Assembly (NCBI GenBank): GCA_023525715.1
Contig: CM042012.1
Location: forward strand, 49,240,464 to 49,304,463
DNA: 64,000 nucleotides
DNA from: Cichorium intybus
Lineage: Eukaryota > Streptophyta > Magnoliopsida > Asterales > Asteraceae
Direction of reading: 5' to 3'
The translations under genes and the position numbers were made by a program. Within the stretch, counting starts at the first letter, position 1, and each line of letters begins with the position of its first letter. Positions 22,905 to 34,372 of the stretch are shown here, piece after piece. The notes beneath the pieces are model-generated. The model searched no databases, had not been told where the DNA came from, and saw only the letters and a list, made by a program, of their open reading frames with translations.

Positions 22905-24006
22905 TGACACGCCTAGGTCGTCGTGCGGTCAAAAATAAAGAAAACCTAACACACACACTAGTACAGTGGTAGTCAGGGTCGATCCGCAGGAGCTTCGTGG
23001 TTAGACCAGATGACAGATTACCAACTAGTAGTGTCACGCTACAGTCGGAGGACCTGGTTTCTAAATTCTCAACTAACAAAAAGCAATCACCAAACAAAGT
23101 TAAGCTAAGCATAAGCTAACTCAACTCAAACTAACCTAGTCACTTTCTGAAATCAGAAGTGCATCTCTGAATCAGAAGCAAACAAAGGCATCCAAACCAA
23201 ACAAAGCATAACCTAACTAATAACTAGGGTTCTGACTGAACAGCTACTAGCTAAAGTTCAATGCCTAAAGCTAACCTAATTGGTTACTGATTTCAGCAAA
23301 GGAAATAGTACCAAACAAGGTCAACGCAAGATCCAAACACAATTCAAACAATCAAAACACAAACAAACATCCAAAACATCGAAATACCAATAATACTTGT
23401 AACCGAATGATTCTCATTCATCAAACTCAAATCCAAACATCAAAACAGTAACTAAATAATACTAAAACAGAGACCTAAGCTTGGTATCAATGGTTGTCAC
23501 TCCCAAAGATACAAACCAAAGCTTACAACTATCTAACTAATTGAAAATAAAATCCAAAACATAAAAAATACCAATTGAGAACTTGCTGGAACGAATTCTT
23601 GGAGTCAAAGAGCTTCAAGGTCGATTTTACACCCGGTCTTTGCTAGGGTTTTCGGCTGGAAATGCCTCTATTTATAGTTGCAAATTTCCCGCAGCCGCGC
23701 CGCGCGAATGAAGAATCCGCGGCGCGCGTACTTATCAGATCCCGTTTTTTCGTCATTTGAATGTGTTACACCGCCTTAATCCCGCGTCGCGCGTTTCATA
23801 GATCCGCGGCGCGCGTACGTGCTTCCTTGATTTTCCATTCTTTTCCAAACTTCTTCCTTTTGCACGCTTTTAGTCCCTGTTTCCATTCTTTTCCTCCAAA
23901 CAAGTCCTGGCACGAAAAGTGAGAATACCCAGACATATCTGATATAATTTCATCAAGAACAGGGCTCAACAACGCCTAAAATACTTGATATCACTAGGCG
24001 TTGTCA
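22905..24006 (-). repeat. Athila-like 3' LTR (1102 bp)
   Basis: Outer ends are inverted (TGACACGCCTAG and CTAGGCGTTGTCA). CAACGCCTA/TAGGCGTTG (23970-24003) form a 9-bp stem at the inner end. A - strand CTATAAATAG lies near 23672 with the CpG cluster (23693-23822) directly upstream. Confidence 0.9.
23693..23822. repeat. CpG-rich repeat cluster in Athila-like LTR
   Basis: CCGCGGCGCGCGTAC occurs twice, with GCCGCGCCGCGCG and CCCGCGTCGCGCG between. In the other LTR (29098-29226) several CpGs have become TpG or CpA. Confidence 0.8.
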
Positions 24007-25022
24007 AACACCCCACACTTGTGCCTTGCTTGTCCCCAAGCAAGAGAGTTTTTAACAAATTATAATAAAGACTCAAACAATTTCTAACTGTGTTCAGTTT
24101 CAAAGTTTATTGCTCTATGAGTTAGAGTGGAATAGTTTGTGAAAACATAATTGAATTGTTCTTTGGAATTCGTGGCTTTCTAGAGAACCCTTGATTACAA
24201 ACTTTCTGTCCACAATGAAGTGTACTTACTCATTCAGATTCTAAAGGCCATTAAGGAATTGTCCATGACTTTCGATGTTGTCCGTGTAACGAGCTATCAG
24301 AAATACCATCCCAGACTAGACGATCTTAGGTGGTAAGGTGCATAAGTCCCACCCATTTTAGACTTACCGGCTCGAACAACAAAGGCCACAGATTGACATT
24401 TCCTTTCTAAAATCCAATCCTAAAACAGCTCAATCTTCTAAACTCGTAAAACTCAACTTATTTGACTAACTAATAGCATGATCACAAATAACAGTATCTC
24501 TTGAAAAATACTAATGCTATCACAATCACAAACCATTCATTTCAAAATTGCAAGTTATTAAAAATTTTGAAAAAGATTGCTAAAAAATTGAAAATTGATC
24601 ATTTCTGCAAAAATTTCAAAAATTACTCTTTCGACCGTCCACACCCCACACTTAAAACCGTACAACGTCCCCGTTGTACAAAAAATTATTTCAAAACAAG
24701 GGAGAAAGAGTTACCCCTTTTGGACGATAGATTGCTTGGTGCTCAGTATCACGGGTATAATTGCGAACAAACGAATCATTGATCTCGTATTCTGGAGTTG
24801 TAGCGCTACAGTGAACACGCCGGTGGTCGAGACAAGTGGAGGGGGCACGGTGACCCCACACTTATCTAAGACAACTCCTTCTCATTTGGTATATCATGCA
24901 TGACTCAACAAACAAATTAAAACAAACATGATAAAATATAAACAGAATACAGATAAAGGTGTCATAAGTTTTGTACATATATCCCAAAAAATAAAAAGAA
25001 AGAAAAAGTAAGAAAAAGTACA
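24007..25022 (-). other. Athila-like element: polypurine tract and 3' non-coding region
   Basis: The polypurine tract lies at about 24007-24022 on the - strand. The rest is AT-rich with no supported gene; frames near 24500-24900 show no recognisable protein. Confidence 0.5.
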
Positions 25023-25298
25023 TCAATCATCACCAGGTGGCCTGGAGGGTCCAGCCTCATGATCGTGGGCCCTGTCTGGGAATGGTTGGGGGTGCTGGCC
25101 CTGCTGAGTGGCCAAATCTAGGAGTACCTCCCCGATCCATGCCAACTGGTCCTCGATCCGAGCGACGCTGACCTCCAATCGGTGGAGGGCGGATGGGTCA
25201 TCCTGCTGTGGCTGCGGCTGTGGCTGTGATGCTGGCTCGGCGGGTGACTCCTTCCTCTGTCGTCTCCGGCCTGGCTGGGCATATGCCGGCTGGGGGTC
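25023..25298 (-). pseudogene. In-frame continuation of the Athila-like ORF1 after a TAG stop
   Basis: Directly after the TAG at 25299-25301 the same frame stays open for 91 codons to a TGA at 25023-25025. It reads a Pro/Gln-rich stretch (PASQPQPQPQQDD), then a heptad-like segment (LHRLEVSVARIEDQLAWIGE) and an acidic tail. Codon use and GC content match the upstream part, so one CAG-to-TAG or similar change is the simplest explanation. Confidence 0.65.
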
Positions 25299-25994
25299 CT
25301 AGCGTGGCTCGGTTGGTGCCCGGATGAACCGGCCCGGGCGCTGCTGCTCTATCAGCCTCATCTTCTCCAGAGCTCGCGCCGTAGTGCGAGATGGAGGTAA
25401 TGCAGTCAAGGAGGCAGCAACGGGGGTGGTAAGGATCCCATATGAGTAGGCCAGGCGGGTAATGAAATACCCCCGGGCCAGTGGACTGCTGGCGGAAGCT
25501 CCCGTCGAGTGAGTGGAGAGGGCAACTGCGAGGGCGTAGGGGAGGTGGAGGAATCGGGACGGGTCGAGGAGAGCCCAGAAGAATGTCATGTCCTCCCCGG
25601 ACACCTTCTCGCCCCCCTCCCGCTGCATGATGGAGGTGGAGACGATACGGTGCATAAGGCGGTGGAGTGGGTCGCGGAGGTGGCTCTCCCTCGAAGTCCC
25701 CGCCTCGTAGATAACGTTGGACAGTGGTGTCCAAATCTCCATGTTGCCGGACCTCTTCGGCTGCCCCTGGATACACGCCCCGAAGAACTGCGTGAAATGG
25801 CGATGCTGGAGGTCCGCTGGAGTGTATAACCCGACTCTCCTCCCGAACTCGCGGAGGTTGCACTCCCTCTGTGCACCTCCCAATCGAAATCGTATAATCC
25901 GAGAACGTGGGTCCGTTGCCCGCGGTGCGAAGTGGATAGTGGAGAGAAACTCCAGTAGCAACTCGGTGTAGACGACATCCTCCTCGGTGGCCAT
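25299..25994 (-). CDS. Athila ORF1-like protein of unknown function (231 aa before TAG)
   Basis: Begins MATEEDVVYTELLLEFLSTI. The YTELLLEFLST...IRFRLGG pattern, the LREFGRRVGLY block and the middle FFGACIQG/WTPLSNVIYEAG segment resemble the plant ATHILA ORF1 / putative plant transposon protein family found between pol and the 3' LTR in Athila elements. Position and strand fit. The function of this family is not established. The region is GC-rich compared with the rest of the element. The family call rests on pattern memory, not a search. Confidence 0.62.
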   Translation of the reverse strand: MATEEDVVYTELLLEFLSTIHFAPRATDPRSRIIRFRLGGAQRECNLREFGRRVGLYTPADLQHRHFTQFFGACIQGQPKRSGNMEIWTPLSNVIYEAGTSRESHLRDPLHRLMHRIVSTSIMQREGGEKVSGEDMTFFWALLDPSRFLHLPYALAVALSTHSTGASASSPLARGYFITRLAYSYGILTTPVAASLTALPPSRTTARALEKMRLIEQQRPGRFIRAPTEPR

Positions 25995-26284
25995 AATCCT
26001 GTCCCAACCCCGGCATGTGAATGACGCCTCCTCATGAGTCCAGGTGCGATGTAGAAATGGCTCGATCGCACCCTAGAGTCTGGCGTCTCACAGAATATCC
26101 CTATCGATGACTGTCGCCTCGAGGACCCGGCGACTAGTCAATGCGTCTCTCCGTGAGATGTACTCCGCTGAGCTGGCAAGTCCCTCAGGGAACTGTAGGA
26201 AAGGGTGATCTAACCTGAACATTATCTGCAAAAAGATACATAGCCACAAAAGAAAAAATTTGCAAAATTAGTCCCTTCTTCTCC

Positions 26285-26335
26285 ACTGCACCGCGGCGCG
26301 GCCCAAGAGCAAGGTGCGTCGCGGCGAGCGGCTGT
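26285..26335. repeat. CpG-rich cluster in Athila-like interior
   Basis: CCGCGGCGCGGCCC and GCGTCGCGGCGAGC, close in sequence to the LTR cluster motifs. Confidence 0.6.
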
Positions 26336-26692
26336 TTGCAAAACCCCAATCCAAACTCGCAATTTAACCTGCTAAAACTCGATCCAATCATACCACAAGG
26401 TAGCCTAAGTGCCGATTAACTCATCTAGGGCATCTATTTGGCAAAACAAACGCCCTATGAGTTAGCATTGGTGATTCTAAGTTTTGAACTTTTTGGATAA
26501 ATCACTAAAATTAACTACCTAATCACTAGTTTTAACAACTAATAGGTAGTTAGAATAGCGTACCTTGGTAGTAGAAACAAAATAATCAAGAAAAAAATGC
26601 GAGAGAATTTTGTCGATCAGAGCTCCGAGTCGTGTGAGGTGTGTGTTGAGTCGCGGCTTACCTTAATATAGGAGAAGACCGACTGATCGTTT

Positions 26693-26810
26693 CCCGCGTC
26701 GCGCATTTACGCTTTGCGCGTCGCGCGTGTCACCAAATCAACCCCTGCGCATCGGGTTGGTTTCTGATCCCGCGTCGCGTAATTCAAAAACCCACGTCGC
26801 GCAATTCAAA
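26693..26810. repeat. GCGTCGCG repeat cluster in Athila-like interior
   Basis: Four or five copies of (C)GCGTCGCGC or its variants, spaced 15-40 bp apart, in AT-rich DNA. Confidence 0.7.
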
Positions 26811-26919
26811 ATTTTAAAAACTTCTCACACGACCCCACACTTGTTTTAGACCACTAATACCTGCAAAAGATCGATGTATTTTCCTAATTAATTCTAAGAA
26901 TATAAAACCTAACCTATGA

Positions 26920-26966
26920 CACGATGGGTTGCCTCCCAACAAGCGCTAAGTTTAACGTCTTCAGCC
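26920..26966 (-). other. Conserved-looking segment after the Athila-like upstream ORF
   Basis: On the - strand GACGTTAAACTTAGCGC is followed by TTGTTGGGAGGCAACCCA. I recall very similar sequence just after pol in many plant Athila/Tat elements. It contains the hairpin TTGGGAGGCAACCCAT. Role unknown. Confidence 0.4.
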
Positions 26967-26988
26967 AGACGTACTACTCCTTCTACAT

Positions 26989-28179
26989 CTACGGTGGATC
27001 GTACGCCATTTGTTTCTGCTGCATTTCTACTTCCACCATCCTTTCGCTGACCCACTGCCCCTCAAACTTTCCTGGGTCGAATGGCTTGTTGGTTCTCCTG
27101 TTGCTGCCCAGTTGCTGCTTTCTGATTAACTCCCGTAAATGCTTAGAGGTAGCTTTGAACCTCCAAGCTCGGTCCTTCCTTCTATATCTCTTCAAAATCA
27201 CTGGCTTGACGTGAAGCGCGCCTAGTGCCGCTTCCAGTAGTTGTTTCACACCTCGGTTGCTAGTGTCTCGCATGCTATCTTCATGTTGCAATTTTGGTTT
27301 GCAATACCAATAAAAATTTTCCAATCGAATGGAATCGGAAGGCAACATATCAGGATGCTTCCATATGTCCTCATCGATGGTATTGATCACATCTAATTTT
27401 CCATTCATGAATGGATCATGAGTAGTGATAAAATCATGTTTATTATTTTCAAATATTAATTCGTCAGCATCAACTTCTTGGTCATCGTCCAACAGGTGGA
27501 TCGGAACCAAGAGTGAGTGACTTATTTGATCTGATGGTGGTACAAAATCACCCATCATCAGATCCTTACTTTCAAATTTCTCAAAATTTTCAAAAATTTC
27601 AGGAATTGTTGGGCTGGGGTCTGTACTGTCACTTACAGCCTCCTCCTCAACATCCTCATCAACCAAATTATCTGGTTATGGTACAGATTCACACATCACC
27701 AGATCAACATTATCAACATTCTCAAAAATATCAAAAACATCAAAAGCTGTTGAGTTAGAGGTAGCATTGTCACCTACAACCTCTTCCTCAACAACATTTT
27801 CGACCATCTCAGTGGTCTCTTGACTTTCCCACGGTATATGCCCTTCCATCACATATTCAGGTGATGCAAGTTCACACACATTATTATTGGTATAAAAATC
27901 ACTCGCCTCCGGTTCTGGCGAAGATGGTGAACATTTCCAACTTTCCTCTAACCTATCTAAAGAAGCTTGCAATCTTAAAAGAGCATCAGCCTGGTCCTTC
28001 TGTTCTTGGTGAGTGTTATACCAGAGTACCCAAAGTTGGGCCCAAGTTGCAGAATTTTCAGGTTGAGATGACTCCTCGGTCCACCATCCATTGTCATTGG
28101 GTGATCCATTGTAGCAATCATCCTCGTAATAGGTGTCGGCTAGATTTTCATAATCTTCATAATAACGATCCGGGTACAT
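26989..28179 (-). pseudogene. Athila-like upstream ORF (gag position), one in-frame TAA
   Basis: Starts at 28179 with MYPDRYYEDYENLADTYYED, about 130 bp from the 5' LTR, where gag would be. The first part (167 aa) is acidic and Tyr/Trp-rich with a heptad-like stretch (QKDQADALLRLQASLDRLEE). A TAA at 27676-27678 interrupts it. The same frame continues to 26989 with a second acidic part and a basic C-terminus (KRYRRKDRAWRFKATSKHLRELIRKQ). No zinc knuckle was seen. I do not recognise the family; gag-like by position only. Confidence 0.5.
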
Positions 28180-28290
28180 CTAATCACCCATTATAAGGAT
28201 GTACACATACCAAAAATCAGCAAACTAAAATCAAACATAAAAAATCAGAAACTAAGTCCTACAAATCACCTAATCTAAGCGCACAGCTCC

Positions 28291-28305
28291 CCATCAATGG
28301 CGCCA
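28291..28305 (-). other. Athila-like primer binding site (tRNA-Asp type, degenerate)
   Basis: On the - strand TGGCGCCATTGATGG, five bases after the 5' LTR. TGGCGCCRTTG matches the tRNA-Asp site TGGCGCCGTTGCC used by Athila/Tat elements for about 11 bases. Confidence 0.7.
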
Positions 28306-28310
28306 AAATT

Positions 28311-29414
28311 TGACACACCTAGGTCGTCGTGCGGTCAAAAATAAAGAAAACCTAACACACACACATTAGTACAGTGGTAGTCAGGGTCGATCCGCAGGAG
28401 CTTCGTGGTTAGACCAGATGACAGATTACCAACTAGTAGTGTCACGCTACAGTCGGAGGACCTGGTTTCTAAATTCTCAACTAACAAAAAGCAATCACCA
28501 AACAAAGTTAAGCTAAGCATAAGCTAACTCAACTCAAACTAACCTAGTCACTTTCTGAAATCAGAAGTGCATCTCTGAATCAGAAGCAAACAAAGGCATC
28601 CAAACCAAACAAAGCATAACCTAACTAATAACTAGGGTTCTGACTGAACAGCTACTAGCTAAAGTTCAATGCCTAAAGCTAACCTAATTGGTTACTGATT
28701 TCAGCAAAGGAAATAGTACCAAACAAGGTCAACGCAAGATCCAAACACAATTCAAACAATCAAAACACAAACAAACATCCAAAACATCGAAATACCAATA
28801 ATACTTGTAACCGAATGATTCTCATTCATCAAACTCAAATCCAAACATCAAAACAGTAACTAAATAATACTAAAACAGAGACCTAAGCTTGGTATCAATG
28901 GTTGTCACTCCTAAAGATACAAACCAAAGCTTACAACTATCTAACTAATTGAAAATAAAATCCAAAACATAAAAAATACCAATTGAGAACTTGTTGGAAC
29001 GAATTCTTGGAGTCAAAGAGCTTCAAGGTCGATTTTACACCCGGTCTTTGCTAGGGTTTTCGGCTGGAAATGCCTCTATTTATAGTTGCAAATTTCCCGC
29101 AGCCACGCCACGCGAATGAAGAATCCGCGGCGCGCGTACTTATCAGATCCCGTTTTTTCGTCATTTGAATGTGTTACACCGCCTTAAGCCCGCGTCACGA
29201 ATTTCATAGATCCGCGGCGCGCGTACGTGTTTTCTTGATTTTTCATTCTTTTCCAAACTTCTTCCTTTTGCACGCTTTTAGTCCCTGTTTCCATTCTTTT
29301 CCTCCAAACAAGTCCTAGCACGAAAAGTGAGAATACCCAGACATATCTGATATAATTTCATCAAGAACAGGGCTCAACAACGCCTAAAATACTTGATATC
29401 ACTAGGCGTTGTCA
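28311..29414 (-). repeat. Athila-like 5' LTR (1104 bp)
   Basis: About 98.5 percent like the other LTR by rough count. The differences cluster in the CpG-rich region (29098-29226) and are mostly C-to-T or G-to-A. Confidence 0.9.
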
Positions 29415-29419
29415 AAAAC

Positions 29420-29857
29420 CCTATCCTTGCTTGTAACTTTTTGTAATTTTTTTTTCTAGTTCCTTGCTAGTGACTAATATATTTTTTTCGTTCAAAAAAA
29501 AGTTTTGAATATACAAATTTTCACAAATAGAAAAATGTACGCTATTTGTTTAATATATACATTTGTCATCTACAACATATGAAGTTGTTTATGTTGGTAC
29601 TTTTAATGTTACCAAATCGTTCTATTGTCATGGAATTCACAATATTGTCAATGGACTTTAAATTTTGATTTTATACATGTTAGGAGATACGGAGTGCACA
29701 CTTGTATAAAATGAATTTGTTCTTGGTACTATCAAAATGGCAGAGATCAAAGGGGTTGTTCCCCCTTGCAGGGTCCTAAGAGCAACCCCATATGGGTCTA
29801 AGGGGCAATACTGTTGCGGGGGTCCTATTGCCCAAAAATGGATTTTATTAAGAGGAT
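29420..29857. other. Spacer without recognised gene
   Basis: AT-rich with poly-T and poly-A runs. A GC-richer patch near 29751-29842 (GGGGTTGTTCCCCC, GAGCAACCCCATATGGG) may be a transposon fragment but has no partner end that I could find. Confidence 0.5.
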
Positions 29858-30119
29858 GTGTTATAGAATTTATATAATAAAAAACAGCTCATGCTGTCTT
29901 AAGGCTGCTTCAAATTTGTCATTATTTTTCAGCCCATTTTTTCAGTTTTGAGATAAATTTTTCTTTAACTTCTAAAAACCTCCATCATTATCCTATTTTG
30001 GATAGTGATTATTTAAACTCATTAACTCTTACTTTTGCCAGATCTAGAAGTTTTCTAATTCTCTGAAAATATTCTAGTTCGCGACTTTCATTCTGTGCCT
30101 AAAATCAAAGTTGTTTCTT
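29858..30119 (+). repeat. Copia-2 5' LTR (approximate)
   Basis: Shares GTCTTAAGGCTGCTTC, TTTTGAGATAA, AACTTCTAAAAAC and GACTTTCATTCTGTG-like blocks with 36420-36681. Confidence 0.6.
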
Positions 30120-30301
30120 GTTGGATTACCCCTAGAGATTGAATTTCATGAAACCCAAGCCCAATGGGCAAAATATTAAATTCAGAAAGTAATTAGACGA
30201 TCCTTCAAGAAATCCAAGTTATTTTTATGGTTCCAGATGGTTCCAGAAACCACCTTTTTCCCATAAACACCAACCATAAAATTTGATAATTTTTGTTTCC
30301 G

Positions 30302-33300
30302 TTGTCATGAGTGTAAGTTAGTCTGTGGAAGATATGACATCCATGTTTAACAAGTTGGAGAATTTCTAGAGAAACGATGTTCAATGCTGGGAAAGTAAGA
30401 TGTGTTTTATTCTTATGAAATTAAATGTTGTTTACATTTTGAGTACACTAATACCTAAGATTGTGTAAAAGGAGATGTTAGAGCAAAACATGAAGAGAAT
30501 CAAGTAGGAAAACAATGACTACATATGTAGAGGCCATATTCTTAACAGTGTGTCTATTGCTCTTTTCAATATTTACCAAAACATGGAAAATGTGAAGGAG
30601 TTGGGGGATTCCCTTGAGTCTAAGTATAACACTGGAGATACTTCGAGTAAGAACTTCTTGGTGAGCGATTTTAACAATTAAAAAGTGGTAGACTCAAAGG
30701 ACGCTTGTGGAGCAATATAATGAAATGCTTCGGATTCTTGGTTAATTCACACTTTATAAGATGAACATGGATGAAAGCATCAAAATGAGAAGTTGTCATT
30801 GGTAAAACTCGAGAATCACATACAGATTGAGGAATTACTCAGTGTTCAAGAATGTGATAAAAACAAAGTAAAATATAATGTTGGACAACCTTCTATCAAT
30901 ATGGTATAAATAAAGAAAAACCATCAAATCAACAAATTTTTTTTGCAAGAAACGCAAGTATGATGGCCATGAAAAACCCAAAAATAAACATAAGGAATTG
31001 GTTTGTTGAACATGGAAAAGAACTGGACATGTTAAGCATGATTATCATGTGAAACTAGACATGTTAAGCATGATTGTTGTGTGAAACTCAATAAGAATGG
31101 TACAGGAACTAGTGGGAGTAGACAAGGAGAGTCTAAATTTATAATGACCAAGGTCCACAAAAAGGTTAGCCTTTAAATGATTTTTATAATTTAGTCTTGA
31201 ATTATGTTTCACTAATTCCTAAAGTTTATTATGTATAGGAGGATGATAGCTCTTGGTGGCTTAACTCGGCAACTAATAACTATGTGGATAAAAATAGAGG
31301 TCGGTTTAAGTAATTTGAGCTTGTTTAAGATGTATCTATATTACCATAAGAGACAAGTCAATTAGGACAATCTTAGGAAAGGGCGTTGTTAATTTGATGT
31401 TAACATCTAGAAAGACAATTACTTTATTTGATGTTTTGTTTGTTCCAAATATTCGAAAGAATCTTATTTCTAGTAGTGTGTTAAATTTTATGGGTTATAA
31501 ACAAGTTATGGAGTTGGATAGATATATCATATCCAAGTGTGATATATTTATCGGTTTTGGATATTATTGTGAAAGAATATTTTGTTTAGGTATTGTTAAT
31601 AAATTAGGATCTAGTAGTAATTATTGGTTTAAGTTTTTACTTCGAATTTGGATGATTGTGTACTTTTGCATGTTAGATGAGGTCATGTTAACTTTATAAG
31701 GATACATAAAATCTCTAAAGTTGGGTTAAATTCATCTTTTTATACTATTGTTGAGAAGTGTAAAACTTGTATGCTTAAGAAAATTACAAAACAACCGTTC
31801 CCAGATTTTACTAGGAATTGGGGTGTTTAGGATTTGATAGATATTGATCTATGTCATTTTCATTGTATACATTCTCTTGAAAATAAAATATGTGATTACA
31901 TTTATTGATGATTTAACTAGGTTTTGTTATGTGCATTTACTACAAACCAAAGATGAAGCTTTGTAAAAATGTAGAATTTACAAAACCAAAGTGGAATGGA
32001 AAATTTCAATGAAATATACTATAACTGATCAGGTCAGTGAATATATGGATCCTCGTTATTTTTAATTAGTTATAAATATTCAAAGGACAATGACTCAACA
32101 TACACCACAACAAAACAGTGTTACCGAACGGAAAAATCAAGTTTTGAAGAAAATAATCAACTAGATGCTTTATTACTCGAGAGTCAAGATTAAGTGAAGG
32201 ATTTTCAGGAGAGCTATGCTTACAACCGTTTATGTCTTAAATAGAGTTTCAAACAAATGGAAAAAAGTAGCCCCATACGAGTTTTGGTTAAATAAGCACT
32301 GAATTTGAGGTATTTTGGGTTTAAGGTTGTCGGGAGGTTGTAAAAATTCCTAATCCCAAATGAAAGACTTTGGGAGAGGAATTGATTGCATTTTCACTGG
32401 ATATGTAGAAAATTACAAAGCCTACAGGCTCTATGTTATAGAGCATAAGATTCGATGCCGATTAATACTGTTATACAGTCTCATGATGCAATTTTTTATG
32501 AGCTATGTTTTTCATCTATGAAATGGCTTGAGGACCTGATTCCTAGAAAGAGTGAGGTGAAAAATCTAGAAAGACTGGATGATGTTTTTATCCCAAAAAA
32601 ACAAGTCCGTAAAAGAAGAGAAAAAAAAGCTAAATCGCTAAAGATATTGGTTTCGCCTTCCAGATGTAGTTAGTGGAAGGTTCAAGGGATGAAATGGGGT
32701 TACAATATTTATTTTGTTACACGTTAAGGATGATCCAAATACATTTAGAAAGGCTATGGAGTCCCGATATTTTTCCTTTTGGAAAGAGGCCATTGATGAT
32801 GAAATGTCATCAGCTTTAGAGAACAACACGTGGGTGTTATCTGATTTTTAAACTCGTTCAGAACCTTTTGGTTACAAATGGATCTTTAAAAAGAATATGA
32901 AGGTATATGGAACTACTGATAAGTTCAGATCCTGGTTAGTCATTCATGGACTTAGGCAAAAACCAGGTATTGATTATTTTAACAAGTATGCACTGGTATG
33001 ACATATATCTACCATTAGGTTGATGATTGCATTGACGGCTACTCACAATTTGATTATTCATCAGATATACGTCAAAATAGACTTCTTGAATGATGATCCT
33101 GATGGCGAGGTTTACATGAAACAACCAAATGGTTTTGGTATGCTTAGAAACGAGCATAAGGCGTGTAAGCTAGTAATATCTTTGTATATGTTGAAAAAAG
33201 CCCCTAAACAATCGCATCAAAAGCTTGATGATGTTATTTTTTTCAAGTGGTTTCAGTGTGAACTAATCATCCGAATGTGTTTATAGTCAATTTGATTCTT

Positions 33301-34231
33301 CTGGTGTTGGAGTGATTCTTTGCCTTTATATTGATGACATGTTTATTTTCAGAACTAATCAACATCAAGTTGAAGAAACGAAGAAGTTTTTTGTCATCAA
33401 ATATTTCCATGAAGGACATGGGGGAGGCTAACGTAATCATTGGAATTATGATTAAACAGGTAAACAAAGGAATTACTCTAACGTAATCACACTATGTTAA
33501 AGAAAAGTTCTCAACAAAAGTTTAATTATAGTGATTGCTCTCCCATGAGTACTCCCATTGTACCTAATGTGAAGTTAATCCTGGATAAAAGCATGAAAAT
33601 TTCACAAATGGAATACTCTCAAGTAATAGGTTGCTTGATGTATGTTATGACAAACAATCGACCCGATATTGTTTATGTTTTTGGGAAGCTAATTCGATAT
33701 ACTAGTCATCCAAGTACTCAACATTAGCAAGGTATTTAGAGATTATTCAAGTACTTAAAAGGAAACCTAGATTATGTTTTGTATTATATTGAATATTTAT
33801 GGGTGTTAGAAGGATATTCAGATGCAAGTTGGATATCTAACATATAGGATTATTCTTTTACAAGTAGTTAGGTATTCATGCTTAGGCTAGGTACCATTTG
33901 TTGGGAATTTAAGAAGCAACTTGCATCCTAATCAAAACAATGTAATTTGTGTTGGTTGCATTAGCTGTGACCGATAAAGATGATAGGTGGCTAAGGAATT
34001 AAGCATATAAGAGTTTGTTGTGGTGTAAGACGATTGCACCTATTTCTATCCATTGTAATAGTGTTGCCACTTTGGCCAAAGTTTATAGCCAAGTTTATAA
34101 TATCAAGTATAGACACTTGGGGGTTAGACATGATTAGAGAGTTAATCGTGAATGGTGTAGTATCAGTGGAGTTTGTAAGATTGCATCATAATTTGGTGGA
34201 CCATTTACGAAAGTTTTGGTCCAAGACTTAG
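30302..34231 (+). pseudogene. Copia-2 gag-pol relic
   Basis: Gag (about 30340-30870) reads FNKLENF, NNDYICRGHILNSVSIALFN and LGDSLESKYNTGDTSSKNFL, the UBN2-type gag pattern. A broken zinc knuckle (TGHVKHD) is near 31030. The pre-integrase region is at 31394-31600 (FDVLFVPNIRKNLISSSVLN) and integrase at about 31890-32450 (FIDDLTRFCYVHLLQTKDEA, TPQQNSVTERKNQ). RT runs about 32740-33480 (NNTWVLSDF, GYKWIFKKN, IDYFNKYA, LYIDDMFIF) and RNase H remnants to 34231. Stops and frameshifts are frequent. Confidence 0.85.
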
Positions 34232-34372
34232 TGCACAATCTGTGATGGCGATGGGACAAAAGTCCATAAATATCCTTAATTGCAAGACACCCAATTCCCT
34301 TCTAATATGATGTTAGAAGTTGAATGTAATGTTGAAAGTTCACACTTTGGAATTGGAACATACACAATAAAA

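Larger units (their letters stand above)
22905..29414 (-). mobile_element. Athila/Tat-type non-autonomous LTR element, 6.5 kb
   Basis: Target duplication AAAAC (22900-22904 and 29415-29419). Two LTRs of about 1.1 kb start TGACAC and end GTTGTCA. On the - strand TGGCGCCATTGATGG next to the right LTR resembles the tRNA-Asp primer site of Athila/Tat elements, and AGTGTGGGGTGTT precedes the left LTR as polypurine tract. The interior encodes two proteins, each with one in-frame stop, but no protease, RT, RNase H or integrase. It would depend on a partner element. Confidence 0.88.

Noticed and set aside
25198..26016. Alternative 272-aa - strand frame over the Athila-like ORF1
   Set aside because: Overlaps ORF1 in another frame and reads as low-complexity Pro/Arg/Gly sequence; a GC-rich shadow.
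29751..29842. Harbinger-type MITE starting GAGCAACCCCATATGGG after TAA
   Set aside because: No matching opposite end or second target duplication was found.
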